Part shown: piece by piece, positions 7,705-14,244 of the stretch
Layout of the letters: each line of letters opens with the position of its first letter
Numbering within the stretch: position 1 is the first letter of the stretch
DNA from: a virus
IMG/VR virus record: IMGVR_UViG_3300037852_000207
Span: 1-34,783 of that record
Reading direction: 5' to 3' (one strand)
DNA: 34,783 bases
The notes under the pieces: model-generated
Seen by the model: only the letters and a program-made list of their open reading frames with translations
Database searches by the model: none
Told to the model about the DNA's origin: nothing
Program-made: the position numbers and the translations under genes

Positions 7705-7961
7705 AACTTGCAGCCATAATGCGGGTGATATTCTAATTTTTTATTCAAATCATCGATTTTTTGTAATAACAAAGCAATTTGTGTTTCTTTTTCTGTAATG
7801 ATCTGTTTGAGTATTTCAACTTGATTTATATGATGCAGCATTGAAATAGGCGCTAATCCTAAATCTTTTGTTCTTTGTTCGCGTGATAATTCTATTACTT
7901 GATTTTCAAGATTTGATATTCGAGTATTTAAGCTTAATATAAATTCATTTATCTCTGACAT
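7701..7961 (-). CDS. Hypothetical coiled-coil small protein
   Basis: 86 aa, with strong heptad text: FILSLNTRISNLENQVIELS near the N-terminus and KQIITEKETQIALLLQKIDD then LNKKLEYHPHYGCKL at the C-terminus. It overlaps both neighbours (4 bases downstream, 13 upstream). It is likely a small oligomeric coiled-coil protein. The role is unknown. Confidence 0.6.
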   Translation of the reverse strand: MSEINEFILSLNTRISNLENQVIELSREQRTKDLGLAPISMLHHINQVEILKQIITEKETQIALLLQKIDDLNKKLEYHPHYGCKL

Positions 7962-8182
7962 AATTTCTTCACTTTTTCAATTTGTTTGGTATTGAAAGCA
8001 ATTCCTGCCTCAATTTTCTCAAAAAATCGCACATGATTGGGTAATTCGCAAGATTCTTTTTGACCGTGACAATATACTGTTACCCAAACTGAATCAGTCT
8101 CATAACAATTAACCCATTCGATTGTCTCGACAGGTTTGTTACATACCGCACAATGTGGTTTGAGCGCTTCGATCAAGGCCAA
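7949..8182 (-). CDS. Small putative zinc-binding protein
   Basis: 77 aa. CAVCNKPVETIEWVNCYETD near the N-terminus gives a CxxC pair, and YCHGQKESCELPNH gives a second set of Cys/His. Together they resemble a compact zinc ribbon found in many phage mini-proteins (CxxCxxPV followed by CHG..E). The C-terminal half (IAFNTKQIEKVKKLCQR) is helical and basic. It overlaps both neighbours. It could be a nucleic-acid or protein adaptor, but there is no direct evidence of a target. Confidence 0.65.
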   Translation of the reverse strand: MALIEALKPHCAVCNKPVETIEWVNCYETDSVWVTVYCHGQKESCELPNHVRFFEKIEAGIAFNTKQIEKVKKLCQR

Positions 8183-8361
8183 TATCCATCTAATCTTGAA
8201 TCAATAAACGATTTAAGTTTTGCTACACGACCGCGCTTGATCATTTCTATAGGGGTGATACCGCCAAGCCCTACATTTGGCGATTGAAACCAAATCCAGG
8301 CTTTCCCGGTATCACCATCAAAAAAGTTTTTAACCTTATTGAAATAGTGCTGTGGGATCAT
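8173..8361 (-). CDS. Stand-alone MbcA/ParS-like (DUF2384) domain
   Basis: 62 aa. The text TGKAWIWFQSPNVGLGGITP followed by IEMIKRGRVAKLKSFIDSRL matches the C-terminal toxin-binding domain of Xre/MbcA/ParS antitoxins (pattern aw.wl..pn..lgg.tPlemi..G....v...i). Here it stands alone without the N-terminal HTH that antitoxins carry, and there is no RES-domain toxin next to it. It overlaps the upstream gene by 4 bases and the downstream gene by 10. It might bind a host toxin or act as a structural adaptor; that is inference. Confidence 0.6.
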   Translation of the reverse strand: MIPQHYFNKVKNFFDGDTGKAWIWFQSPNVGLGGITPIEMIKRGRVAKLKSFIDSRLDGYWP

Positions 8362-8675
8362 GCAGCGTCTGGCGCTTCCTCAACGGGTGCGGATGCTTCA
8401 TTTACTTCATCTTGAGGTGGCACAGCTTCAGGTTGCTGGAAAACTGGCTTAACTTCTAATTGCATCATCAAGATGCCTTTTTCGATCCAGAGAAATGCAG
8501 AATCAAATAAACCGAAAGCCATTTCAATTACTCTTTTGTCCAAAGGTAAATTAGCCAGTGATGAAACTAATACATTAAAGTTATTCTGAAAGTTGGCAAA
8601 AATATTTTGTTTGATTGCAACGATTTGTTGCGGTGTTACGCTTTCAGCGGGTTTGTTTTCAACTTGTTCTGTCAT
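8358..8675 (-). CDS. Hypothetical protein with acidic Pro/Glu tail
   Basis: 105 aa. A GGAG site lies 8 bases before the ATG. Residues about 18-70 are helical and amphipathic (VAIKQNIFANFQNNFNVLVS then LANLPLDKRVIEMAFGLFDS). The C-terminal 35 residues are rich in Pro, Glu and Ala (FQQPEAVPPQDEVNEASAPV). This resembles phage proteins that track the number of particles with acidic tails, but I cannot name a family. It is the first of the small genes after the Lys-rich protein. Confidence 0.6.
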   Translation of the reverse strand: MTEQVENKPAESVTPQQIVAIKQNIFANFQNNFNVLVSSLANLPLDKRVIEMAFGLFDSAFLWIEKGILMMQLEVKPVFQQPEAVPPQDEVNEASAPVEEAPDAA

Positions 8676-8693
8676 GACTTTACTCCATATGTG

Positions 8694-8876
8694 TTATTTT
8701 TTCTTCCTTAGCTTTCCTAATGTTTTGGCCAGTCGTGCACGCTGTCCGAGCTTGCCCCCTTTCCTGGCTGCTGCATTGAGTTTCTTTGCAGGGATTTTCT
8801 TACCTTTCTTGACGTGAAGGGCTTTTCTTAATGCGCCTTTCTTCTTGATAGCCTTTGAAATCCATTTCTCAGCCAT
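8694..8876 (-). CDS. Lys/Arg-rich conserved phage mini-protein
   Basis: 60 aa. MAEKWISKAIKKKGALRKAL, then KKGKKIPAKKLNAAARKGGK and RARLAKTLGKLRKKK. I recognise this pattern (KW..KAIKKPGALRK.LGVK.G.KIPAKKL..AAKKGGK.G.RARLA.TL) as widespread in phages. Its function is not established; the strong positive charge suggests nucleic-acid contact or a structural role. GGGAGCA precedes the ATG. The gene overlaps the end of the terminase candidate by 8 bases. It is one of three very basic mini-proteins in this genome. Confidence 0.75.
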   Translation of the reverse strand: MAEKWISKAIKKKGALRKALHVKKGKKIPAKKLNAAARKGGKLGQRARLAKTLGKLRKKK

Positions 8877-9315
8877 GATTGATTGCTCCCTGCAGTGGGT
8901 TGATTTCCAACCGTTTTAAAGATTGCTCCATTTTTTCTGCTTTTTCAAGCAGGATTTGAATAACGCCAGCATCGGCTCCAAAGTCTTCACGAAAGCATCG
9001 TTCAAGTAACCACGCAATCGCCTGCCAGTTTTTAACCTTGGCTTTAATCTCAGCCACCATGATTGTTATTTCATCCGCTTGAGCCTTCTTTAACGCATAA
9101 AAGAACCTGGCGTGCTCTGTCCATCGACCTTCCCGAATGTCCTGTTCGCCCTGATTTAGCCAATTATAAACACTTACAACATGTACCTCAGCCAATCCCG
9201 CAGCATGTCTCAATACAAATACTTTTCTGATTCCATCTACTAATTTATCAATCATTTCCTGATTGAATTTAGTTGGCTGACCTCCTCCGACTCCTCTACC
9301 AACTCCCTTGGCCAT
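8869..9315 (-). CDS. Small terminase subunit candidate
   Basis: 148 aa. GGGQPTKFNQEMIDKLVDGI followed by HAAGLAEVHVVSVYNWLNQG reads as a helix-turn-helix of the phage small-terminase type (PTKF.pe....i......aA..agvs..tvynWl..Ge), then FFYALKKAQADEITIM, and WQAIAWLLERCFREDFGADA, also usual in that family. The small subunit recognises the packaging site and regulates the large subunit. Its gene is about 14 kb from the large subunit gene on the circle, whereas T7 has them close. It is the first gene of the late operon and carries a hairpin at its ribosome binding site. Confidence 0.7.
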   Translation of the reverse strand: MAKGVGRGVGGGQPTKFNQEMIDKLVDGIRKVFVLRHAAGLAEVHVVSVYNWLNQGEQDIREGRWTEHARFFYALKKAQADEITIMVAEIKAKVKNWQAIAWLLERCFREDFGADAGVIQILLEKAEKMEQSLKRLEINPLQGAINHG

Positions 9316-9318
9316 TTT

Positions 9319-9332
9319 CGCAATCCTTTGCG
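9319..9332 (-). promoter_or_regulatory. Ribosome binding site in a hairpin loop
   Basis: Read on the minus strand, CGCAA-AGGA-TTGCG forms a 5 bp stem with the Shine-Dalgarno core AGGA as the four-base loop, ending just before the ATG of the terminase candidate. It could modulate translation of the first late gene. The stem is short. Confidence 0.5.
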
Positions 9333-9350
9333 TAATTGAATGATAAAAAA

Positions 9351-9377
9351 ATTATAACACCTAAAAATAAATGTTAA
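9351..9377 (-). promoter_or_regulatory. Candidate late promoter (minus strand)
   Basis: On the minus strand a perfect TATAAT (9356-9351) lies 15 bases after TTAACA (9377-9372). The -10 is ideal and the -35 matches 5 of 6, but the spacing is shorter than optimal. It faces the start of the late operon (terminase candidate at 9315) and lies back to back with the ArdA promoter. It is the only promoter-like sequence I see before the 22.7 kb late block. Confidence 0.45.
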
Positions 9378-9383
9378 TACATA

Positions 9384-9412
9384 TTGACATTGTTATTCTT
9401 TTAGAATATTAT
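9384..9412 (+). promoter_or_regulatory. Early promoter of ardA, twin of 16440-16468
   Basis: TTGACA (9384-9389), 17 bases, TATTAT (9407-9412). The spacer contains ATTCTTTTAGAAT, a short inverted repeat, and the segment ATTCTTTnAGnATATTATTG is shared with the promoter at 16440. The leader after it (TGATGAGGnAATAAAA before ATG) is also shared. This suggests both promoters answer to the same regulator. Confidence 0.75.
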
Positions 9413-9445
9413 TGTCATATATTAACTTGTGATGAGGCAATAAAA

Positions 9446-9991
9446 ATGCAACCACTTAACATTTCAGTTACCACCGTTTCAACACCCCGTATCTATGTTA
9501 GATGCTTGGCTGCTTACAATAGCGGAAAGTTACACGGCAAATGGATTGATGCTAATCAAGATGTAGAAAGTATCTGGGACGAGATCAAAGATGTCCTTCA
9601 TACATCCCCTGAACATATGAAGCCTTATCCATGTGAAGAATGGGCTATTCACGACTACGAATATTTACCTGATCTCGGTGAATATCCATCCATCGAGAAA
9701 GTTGCCGATGTTGCGAAATTTATCGCAGAACATGGCGATTTGGGTGAAGCAGTGATTGAACACTTTTGTGGTTCTATCGATGATGCAAAAGTCGCAATGG
9801 AGAATTATCACGGTACATTCAACAATGATGAAGATTTTGCAATGTATTGGGTATTAGAGGTTGAATGTCGTGAAATTCCCGATTATCTTTCGCACTACAT
9901 TGATTATGCGAGTATGGGGCACGATATGTTAATAAATGATTTTTACTCAATTGAATCAGGAAATAAAATTCACGTTTTCTTGCATCACTAA
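9446..9991 (+). CDS. ardA: ArdA-type antirestriction protein
   Basis: 181 aa from the ATG at 9446, which has GAGG about 9 bases upstream; an earlier ATG at 9371 lies inside the promoter. The text PRIYVRCLAAYNSGKLHGKW near the N-terminus, CEEWAIHDYEYLPDLGEYPS in the middle and NYHGTFNNDEDFAMYWVLE are ArdA signatures. The protein is strongly acidic throughout. ArdA is an elongated DNA mimic that binds type I restriction-modification enzymes and protects entering DNA. It is transcribed against the flanking minus-strand genes from its own early-type promoter, which suits early expression. Confidence 0.93.
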   Translation: MQPLNISVTTVSTPRIYVRCLAAYNSGKLHGKWIDANQDVESIWDEIKDVLHTSPEHMKPYPCEEWAIHDYEYLPDLGEYPSIEKVADVAKFIAEHGDLGEAVIEHFCGSIDDAKVAMENYHGTFNNDEDFAMYWVLEVECREIPDYLSHYIDYASMGHDMLINDFYSIESGNKIHVFLHH

Positions 9992-10002
9992 AAATAAGTT
10001 AT

Positions 10003-10018
10003 CCCCCCTTTCGGGGGG
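10003..10018 (+). terminator. GC hairpin after ardA
   Basis: CCCCCC (10003-10008), loop TTTC, GGGGGG (10013-10018), 12 bases after the ardA stop. There is no T-run after it, so it may act as an RNA-stabilising stem or partial terminator between ardA and the next plus-strand gene. Confidence 0.45.
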
Positions 10019-10036
10019 AATATAAGGATATAACCG

Positions 10037-10351
10037 ATGAATGAATATACATGTATAGCACAAAAAAACCATTTTGTAAGCCTGACCGGTTTCAAAAATG
10101 TAATGAACACAATCAAGGCAGCTCGCGAATTTGGTTTCACAGAAAAGTTTGAGATTCACTATATTGTCAGCCATGAAAAAATAAATTATTTACATACTCT
10201 TTTTTTCATTGGAAAAAATAACGAAATAAACGGACGAATTAAATCTTTCATGCCATATGAAAGGGAGCTTTCGCCCCCTTTAAACATTATTGCTCACCGC
10301 CATTGTAATATGACACATTGTAGTGACCCATATCAGCCATTGCCCCTTTAG
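10037..10351 (+). CDS. Hypothetical protein downstream of ardA
   Basis: 104 aa. The ATG at 10037 has AAGGA about 9 bases upstream. The N-terminal 80 residues look like a folded protein (MNEYTCIAQKNHFVSLTGFK then EFGFTEKFEIHYIVSHEKIN). The C-terminal 20 residues are encoded antisense to the end of the 73 aa minus-strand gene and pass through its terminator hairpin. The last residues (His/Cys/Pro-rich) may therefore be an incidental extension. It is likely co-transcribed with ardA and could be another early defence-related protein; that is inference. Confidence 0.5.
   Translation: MNEYTCIAQKNHFVSLTGFKNVMNTIKAAREFGFTEKFEIHYIVSHEKINYLHTLFFIGKNNEINGRIKSFMPYERELSPPLNIIAHRHCNMTHCSDPYQPLPL
10260..10281 (-). 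terminator. Terminator after the lysis genes
   Basis: Minus-strand AAAGGGGGC, GAAA tetraloop, GCTCCCTTT: a 9 bp stem with one A-C mismatch, 6 bases past the stop of the 73 aa gene, ending in TTT. It likely ends the replication-lysis transcript. The GAAA loop is a stable GNRA type. Confidence 0.6.
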
Positions 10352-10508
10352 CAGCAGCAGCGTGTTTACCGTGGTCAATTTTGTCTACCATGTGATGATC
10401 TACAATACCTTTATTTGCACCCGGACGTTCAGCAGCTTTGTTACCGCCCTGGTTCGGGTCAATTTCAACAGCGTTTTTTGCTGCACCATTTACACTGATT
10501 GCATCCAT
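10287..10508 (-). CDS. Hypothetical small Gly/Ala/His-rich protein
   Basis: 73 aa. The GGGAGA site 7 bases before the ATG at 10508 is strong, which makes this a better gene than the antisense frame over the same bases. The sequence (MDAISVNGAAKNAVEIDPNQ, then HHMVDKIDHGKHAAAAKGAM) is rich in Ala, His and Asn without a clear hydrophobic core. It directly follows the holin, so it may belong to the lysis group, but no transmembrane segment or lipobox is present. Function unknown. Confidence 0.6.
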   Translation of the reverse strand: MDAISVNGAAKNAVEIDPNQGGNKAAERPGANKGIVDHHMVDKIDHGKHAAAAKGAMADMGHYNVSYYNGGEQ

Positions 10509-10510
10509 GC

Positions 10511-11008
10511 TTAAGTCTCCCTGGTTGTGGATTTGTGGGAACTACCAAAGTAGTAGCTCATGATCATTATAAGCACATCCTGAAATCTTGCACTAATTAC
10601 ATCAATTGCACTTGACGGATGAGTGACACAATAGAATTGAATTAGCGCATAATTAAGCAAAAATCCGACAGCCAGAATAGTAGGCACATAATCCCGTAAA
10701 GCAATCTCTCGCGATCTGGCATTTTTTCGATCATCCACTTCCGTCGCATAATCACCCGATGCAATCTTTGAGAGTGTCTCAAAGTGTTCATATTCCAGTG
10801 TTTTGATTTTAAGGTTTGCCTCAGGATCAGCAACAATTGCATCATGAAGTGCAGTCACATTCTGTGGGTCAACATGAAAAAGATTAGCCAGAAGAGTGAT
10901 ACCAACGGCAGCCAGAGGACTGCCGAGCACAGAAGCCAGAAGAGGGGCGATCTTGCCAACCGCTCCAGCAATTCCGTTAAATTTTGTAGCATCGGTCAAG
11001 CCAGCCAT
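10511..11008 (-). CDS. Holin of the 3-TM type
   Basis: 165 aa from the ATG at 11008, which has AAGGA about 8 bases upstream; an earlier start at 11041 lies further inside the endolysin gene. Three hydrophobic parts are visible: about residues 18-43 (IAPLLASVLGSPLAAVGITL), then after a charged stretch with DDRKNARSREIALRDYVPTI a second segment (LAVGFLLNYALIQFYC), and a third (VLIMIMSYYFGSSHKS). The R..AR.RE...D..P box followed by a C-terminal GSS is what I associate with 'holin of 3TMs' proteins. It overlaps the endolysin by 32 bases. It would release endolysin by opening the inner membrane. Confidence 0.75.
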   Translation of the reverse strand: MAGLTDATKFNGIAGAVGKIAPLLASVLGSPLAAVGITLLANLFHVDPQNVTALHDAIVADPEANLKIKTLEYEHFETLSKIASGDYATEVDDRKNARSREIALRDYVPTILAVGFLLNYALIQFYCVTHPSSAIDVISARFQDVLIMIMSYYFGSSHKSTTRET

Positions 11009-11522
11009 CCAGAAAATCCTTATCTTTAGGGCGAATCTCAACTAATAACCTACAATATGATGCACGCATGGCAATGAGTACAGGCAAAAAAGAATCACCG
11101 AGATCATTTAAAACTTCAAGTGTGCCAGACCCCATAATACCATCATCACGTATATAGCTGCGCTTTCTATACACAGCCCAGCTGGCACGCTGAACCAGCT
11201 TAACAGCTTCACTAATGCCATGGTGTACAGCCATATCAAGGCAATAATTACAAACCAGCTGGTCAGTAACAGATTCAAACGGAGCAGCTTCCCAAAACTC
11301 ACCACGATAGATATTCCTGGCCTGTTCAACATGCAGCTCCCTGATCACATTGACAGTCAATTCGCCAAATATTCCGTATTTTTTTAACCTGTCAGCATCG
11401 ATTGACCGTAAAAAACGGAGCGACAAACCGAAGTTGGTCGCTCCTCCCGCATCATTGGGGTTGTTCACAAAACCTTTTTCATTCCCCAAAACATACTCAA
11501 TTGCGTCGTTGAAGTTACACAT
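10977..11522 (-). CDS. Endolysin, glycoside hydrolase family 108
   Basis: 181 aa. The N-terminal motif NEKGFVNNPNDAGGATNFGL (residues 14-33) matches the GH108 signature E-G-G-Y.n.p.D.GG.T..Gi; Glu15 is the likely catalytic acid, with Lys16 in place of the first Gly. The middle has FWEAAPFESVTDQLVCNYCL. A C-terminal peptidoglycan-binding type part follows around residues 105-165 (DDGIMGSGTLEVLNDLGDS). There is no signal peptide, so it needs a holin. GH108 enzymes cleave the glycan strands of peptidoglycan. The start overlaps the stop of the upstream gene. Confidence 0.88.
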   Translation of the reverse strand: MCNFNDAIEYVLGNEKGFVNNPNDAGGATNFGLSLRFLRSIDADRLKKYGIFGELTVNVIRELHVEQARNIYRGEFWEAAPFESVTDQLVCNYCLDMAVHHGISEAVKLVQRASWAVYRKRSYIRDDGIMGSGTLEVLNDLGDSFLPVLIAMRASYCRLLVEIRPKDKDFLDGWLDRCYKI

Positions 11523-11923
11523 CAGCCACGTGTCCAGCTCATTGATTGCTCCATGCCGGTATTTTTGGTATTAAAATTACGCTTCCAGCGGTTTTCATGG
11601 TTCGTCATCCATTCTTTGCGCTGTTCAGGGGTCAAATCATGCCATGTCTGTCCAGGTTGAACAGGATATCCCCGACTGACTTTCTTGTAAGGAACAGCTT
11701 CCTTCGTCGGATTAATCTGATCACTGAATATTTTTTCAGGTATGGGCGCACTTTTTGGCATTAACTGTGAAATGATGGTCGGTATAGCTCCCGCTATGGC
11801 TTTTGATACAGCCTCTTCAATTGCAACCTGTAAGGAAGGGCTTAAATCCTTCGATACAGCCGTTTTCTCAACCTGACCCTTGTCTACCCTACCCTCTGTT
11901 ACGTTTCGTTCTTCCTTGCTCAT
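11522..11923 (-). CDS. Hypothetical protein
   Basis: 133 aa. The N-terminal 25 residues are charged (MSKEERNVTEGRVDKGQVEK), then an amphipathic helix (LQVAIEEAVSKAIAGAIPTI), and a C-terminal part rich in Trp, Pro and Asn (VQPGQTWHDLTPEQRKEWMT). It shares short overlaps with the VRR-NUC gene (4 bases) and the endolysin gene. The C-terminal block looks like one seen in phage proteins of unknown function. No domain named with confidence. Confidence 0.6.
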   Translation of the reverse strand: MSKEERNVTEGRVDKGQVEKTAVSKDLSPSLQVAIEEAVSKAIAGAIPTIISQLMPKSAPIPEKIFSDQINPTKEAVPYKKVSRGYPVQPGQTWHDLTPEQRKEWMTNHENRWKRNFNTKNTGMEQSMSWTRG

Positions 11924-12309
11924 GTATTAGCTCCCAATAGATAATTTTTAACGTATTGAATTAAAGCTTCCGCACCCTGTGCGACAAAAACATCATAACC
12001 CTGACGCTTCAATTCGTCTAACCAGTATTGCTGATTTTCAGATATGACCCCTTTCTCTTTCCGTTTAAGCTCAATATAAAGCCCGTGGTGCCCCGATCTT
12101 GCTACAGGTATGCAAATGTCAGGGATGCCAGCTTTAACGCCCATACGTTTAAATTTCATGGCTTCAATAAGATTTCTGCGTCCGCCATTGGGGATGTGAT
12201 AGAAAGGGATGTTGTTTTTATCAAGCCATGTCGCTGCTACGATCTGTTCGTGGTCTTCTTTCGGTATGACAGGCGTCAAACGAAAGTTGTTCGGGTTTCT
12301 TCTCTTCAT
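11920..12309 (-). CDS. VRR-NUC domain nuclease
   Basis: 129 aa from the second ATG (12309), which has AAGGA about 8 bases upstream. Motifs in order: EDHEQIVAATWLDK (residues 18-31), FYHIPNGGRRNLIEAMKFKR (36-55), GIPDICIP (61-68, with Asp64), YIELKR (78-83, with Glu80 and Lys82) and an SENQQYWL segment. This is the PD-(D/E)XK core of the VRR-NUC family, present in FAN1 and in stand-alone phage nucleases. Phage copies usually lie with replication genes and may cut branched DNA; the exact substrate here is unknown. The gene lies near the origin and the RepA-like gene. Confidence 0.88.
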   Translation of the reverse strand: MKRRNPNNFRLTPVIPKEDHEQIVAATWLDKNNIPFYHIPNGGRRNLIEAMKFKRMGVKAGIPDICIPVARSGHHGLYIELKRKEKGVISENQQYWLDELKRQGYDVFVAQGAEALIQYVKNYLLGANT

Positions 12310-12353
12310 TATTGGCATCCTTGCCGTAAAGCAGACGAAAAGCAGAAAAGAAT

Positions 12354-12596
12354 TTAGCTTTCTTCTTTTTGCCCATACGCTGCCACTGGTTGTCCATTAC
12401 CATAGGGTTTCCATCCGTACTTGGGTATCAGGCTTTCAAAGCAATCAATTGCGTCCTGCAAATGAGTTGCATATTTCCTGACTACCTCCCGAGCATAATC
12501 CCTTAACCATTCCCTGTCATCCCCTCCATAAGCGTCTGATAATTTTTTAATCAAACTACATAAATAATCTCTTTGTCCTTTCCATGTTTGCTTCAT
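12354..12596 (-). CDS. Hypothetical small protein near the origin
   Basis: 80 aa (MKQTWKGQRDYLCSLIKKLS). Predicted mostly helical with a conserved-looking middle (REWLRDYAREVVRKYATHLQ). The ATG at 12596 is preceded by GAGGTGAATT. It is the first gene after the iteron region on the minus strand. The 44-base gap to the nuclease gene is small. Basic N-terminal half and position suggest a DNA-associated role, but this is only inference. Confidence 0.58.
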   Translation of the reverse strand: MKQTWKGQRDYLCSLIKKLSDAYGGDDREWLRDYAREVVRKYATHLQDAIDCFESLIPKYGWKPYGNGQPVAAYGQKEES

Positions 12597-12632
12597 AATT
12601 CACCTCTGAGTGCTCTCTCGCGCGCGTAGACA

Positions 12633-12826
12633 TGAACACTGGTGTTCACTTAAATATAACATATTAATTTTATTATATTTTTTTTAAAATATATGGTGTT
12701 CAAACCGGTGTTCAAGACGGTGTTCAGAGTGTTCAGCAGTGAGTACCAGCTGAACACCATCTGAGTACCACATGGTGTTCACCCTCCATCCTTACAGCCA
12801 CGTGGCTTCCAGCGATAGTGAACACT
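12633..12826. repeat. Iteron array, likely replication origin
   Basis: Eight copies of the 7-mer GTGTTCA (most as GGTGTTCA) occur in both orientations. Direct copies start at 12641, 12695, 12707, 12719, 12729 (GTGTTCA) and 12774; inverted copies (TGAACAC) are at 12633-12639, 12751-12757 and 12819-12825. Three central copies are spaced exactly 12 bases apart. Copies 12633-12648 form a near-palindrome. An AT-rich run at 12649-12694 lies between the first pair and the rest and could be the DNA unwinding element. Placed in a 245-base gene-free gap beside the RepA-like ATPase gene, this fits a theta-type, iteron-controlled origin. The binding protein is not proven. Confidence 0.78.
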
Positions 12827-12841
12827 GCGCCTCAGCCACCG

Positions 12842-13897
12842 TCAGTCCCGAATGAGTCGGAGGTCTTTGGCCTTGCGAATCAGTTTACAGACCATTGTCT
12901 GACTGCATCCTAAATCAGCAGAAATTGATCTTGTGCTCATTTTCATGCTAACCATCTCAACAACCCTATCCAGCTGAGTTTGTTCAATTGATTTACAAGA
13001 CCATATGCCATTTTCAAAATTGACTTCATATGAAAGGGCATCCTTGCCACCAAAGACGCGAGATTTTCCATAAATGATTTTAAATTTTTTGATTTGAACA
13101 GATTCGTTTTCTAATGAATCATCATTGATCGCATGAAGCCCGATTGCGACATCGGCACAATCGAGCATTTTGGAAGTACCACGATAGTCATCACCCTTGC
13201 CAGCATGATGAACAATAATGATGGTCTTTCCTTTTGAGCGTAGCTCAAGTAACCATTCCTGTATTTTTTTCCATTCGTGGGCTTTATTTTCATCGAATGA
13301 TGAGAGCATCGAAAGATTGTCAAAAATAATGACTTCAATATTGTATTTGTCCAGCAGCTTTGTGTAGAGTTCCTGTCCATAGATTTCATCTATCATGGGC
13401 ATTTTGAAGGGCAAAACTTTGTCTGGAGTAAGCAAGTTAAAATTTTCTTTAAAATCCAACTCACCCTGTTGCTTGGCAATTTGCATGATGCGGTTATAGA
13501 TTTGAACATAAGGCATTTCACCATCTACATACAAAACTTTACGAGGTTTCTGACAGTAATATCTTAAAAAACTGCCACCCGCAGCAATGGCATAGGCAAG
13601 ATTAAGAGTAAATAAAGTTTTTCCCAGTCCTGTTTTTGCATAAATCCAACCAATTCCCTGCACAGTCAAACAGGGACTTAATACAAATTCCAAAGGAGAA
13701 GGTTTCTCATTTTCAAGCTGATCAAAAGTTAATGGAACATAGCGACTTGTATCAGGGGACGGTTTAAAATTTATAATATTACCTTTGTCGTCAAACGAAA
13801 CGTCTGCTTCAAAATCGGGATCGGATTTTCTTATCTCATCTAGTAATTCCTTTGGTGTAAATGTATCTTTTATTGGTGTATCATTGCCGTTGCTCAT
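12842..13897 (-). CDS. RepA-like hexameric replicative ATPase/helicase
   Basis: 351 aa. Walker A AKTGLGKT at residues 87-94, DGEMP at 125-129, Walker B VIIFDN at 189-194, VHHAGK at 229-234, and a YRGTSKMLD sensor region at 238-246 identify the RecA/DnaB-like AAA_25 (RepA) family. The C-terminal 30 residues (MSTRSISADLGCSQTMVCKL) form a helix-turn-helix, which could bind the iterons that begin 16 bases past the stop codon. The ATG has AAGGAGCG upstream and overlaps the preceding gene by 4 bases. Such proteins unwind DNA for plasmid and phage replication using host polymerase; no phage polymerase is seen here. Confidence 0.88.
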   Translation of the reverse strand: MSNGNDTPIKDTFTPKELLDEIRKSDPDFEADVSFDDKGNIINFKPSPDTSRYVPLTFDQLENEKPSPLEFVLSPCLTVQGIGWIYAKTGLGKTLFTLNLAYAIAAGGSFLRYYCQKPRKVLYVDGEMPYVQIYNRIMQIAKQQGELDFKENFNLLTPDKVLPFKMPMIDEIYGQELYTKLLDKYNIEVIIFDNLSMLSSFDENKAHEWKKIQEWLLELRSKGKTIIIVHHAGKGDDYRGTSKMLDCADVAIGLHAINDDSLENESVQIKKFKIIYGKSRVFGGKDALSYEVNFENGIWSCKSIEQTQLDRVVEMVSMKMSTRSISADLGCSQTMVCKLIRKAKDLRLIRD

Positions 13898-14244
13898 GAT
13901 TTCGCTCCTTTGAAAAATTGACAGGGGTGTTCCTCAGACCAGAAATAGAGAACTCTTGGACTGAACCTTAGTAAATGGAAACAAATTTTGTGCAATGTAA
14001 TTGAAGAAAGTCCTCCCGTATCGTAAACAATGATGTGTTGGTCATAGATTGGCCACATATATCGGCTGACATCATCATTGTTTGGGAGAAAAGAACAGAG
14101 GGTGCCCATCCTTTTTTGGGTATATGCTTCATCCTTGGCCTCCTTGCCAATATAAATGTAGATCGGATGATCTAGTCTAATGGTTTCCTGCTGATAAGCT
14201 AAGAGTACTCGTCCGAAAGGCGGTAATGGTCGCTGATCATTCAT
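13894..14244 (-). CDS. Conserved protein coupled to the RepA-like gene
   Basis: 116 aa. PPFGRVLLAYQQETIRLDHP followed by IYIYIGKEAKDEA, then LPNNDDVSRYMWPIYDQHII and VYDTGGLSSI. I recall similar small proteins (..IYIYLG..A...A......L.LPP....Y.WPV....V.D.G..) beside phage RepA genes. The alternating beta-strand and helix pattern suggests a Rossmann-like fold. It overlaps the ATPase start by 4 bases, so the two are co-translated. It may be a primase or loader partner; that is inference from neighbourhood, with no catalytic motif seen. Confidence 0.6.
   Translation of the reverse strand: MNDQRPLPPFGRVLLAYQQETIRLDHPIYIYIGKEAKDEAYTQKRMGTLCSFLPNNDDVSRYMWPIYDQHIIVYDTGGLSSITLHKICFHLLRFSPRVLYFWSEEHPCQFFKGAKS

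Noticed and set aside
12221-12403. 60-codon minus-strand frame starting MVMDNQWQRMGKKKK
   Set aside because: Overlaps both neighbours in other frames and lacks a ribosome binding site; only the KKKK start looked gene-like.
12633-12826. CRISPR array
   Set aside because: Repeats are only 7-8 bases, in both orientations and at 12-base spacing; they fit iterons rather than CRISPR repeats.
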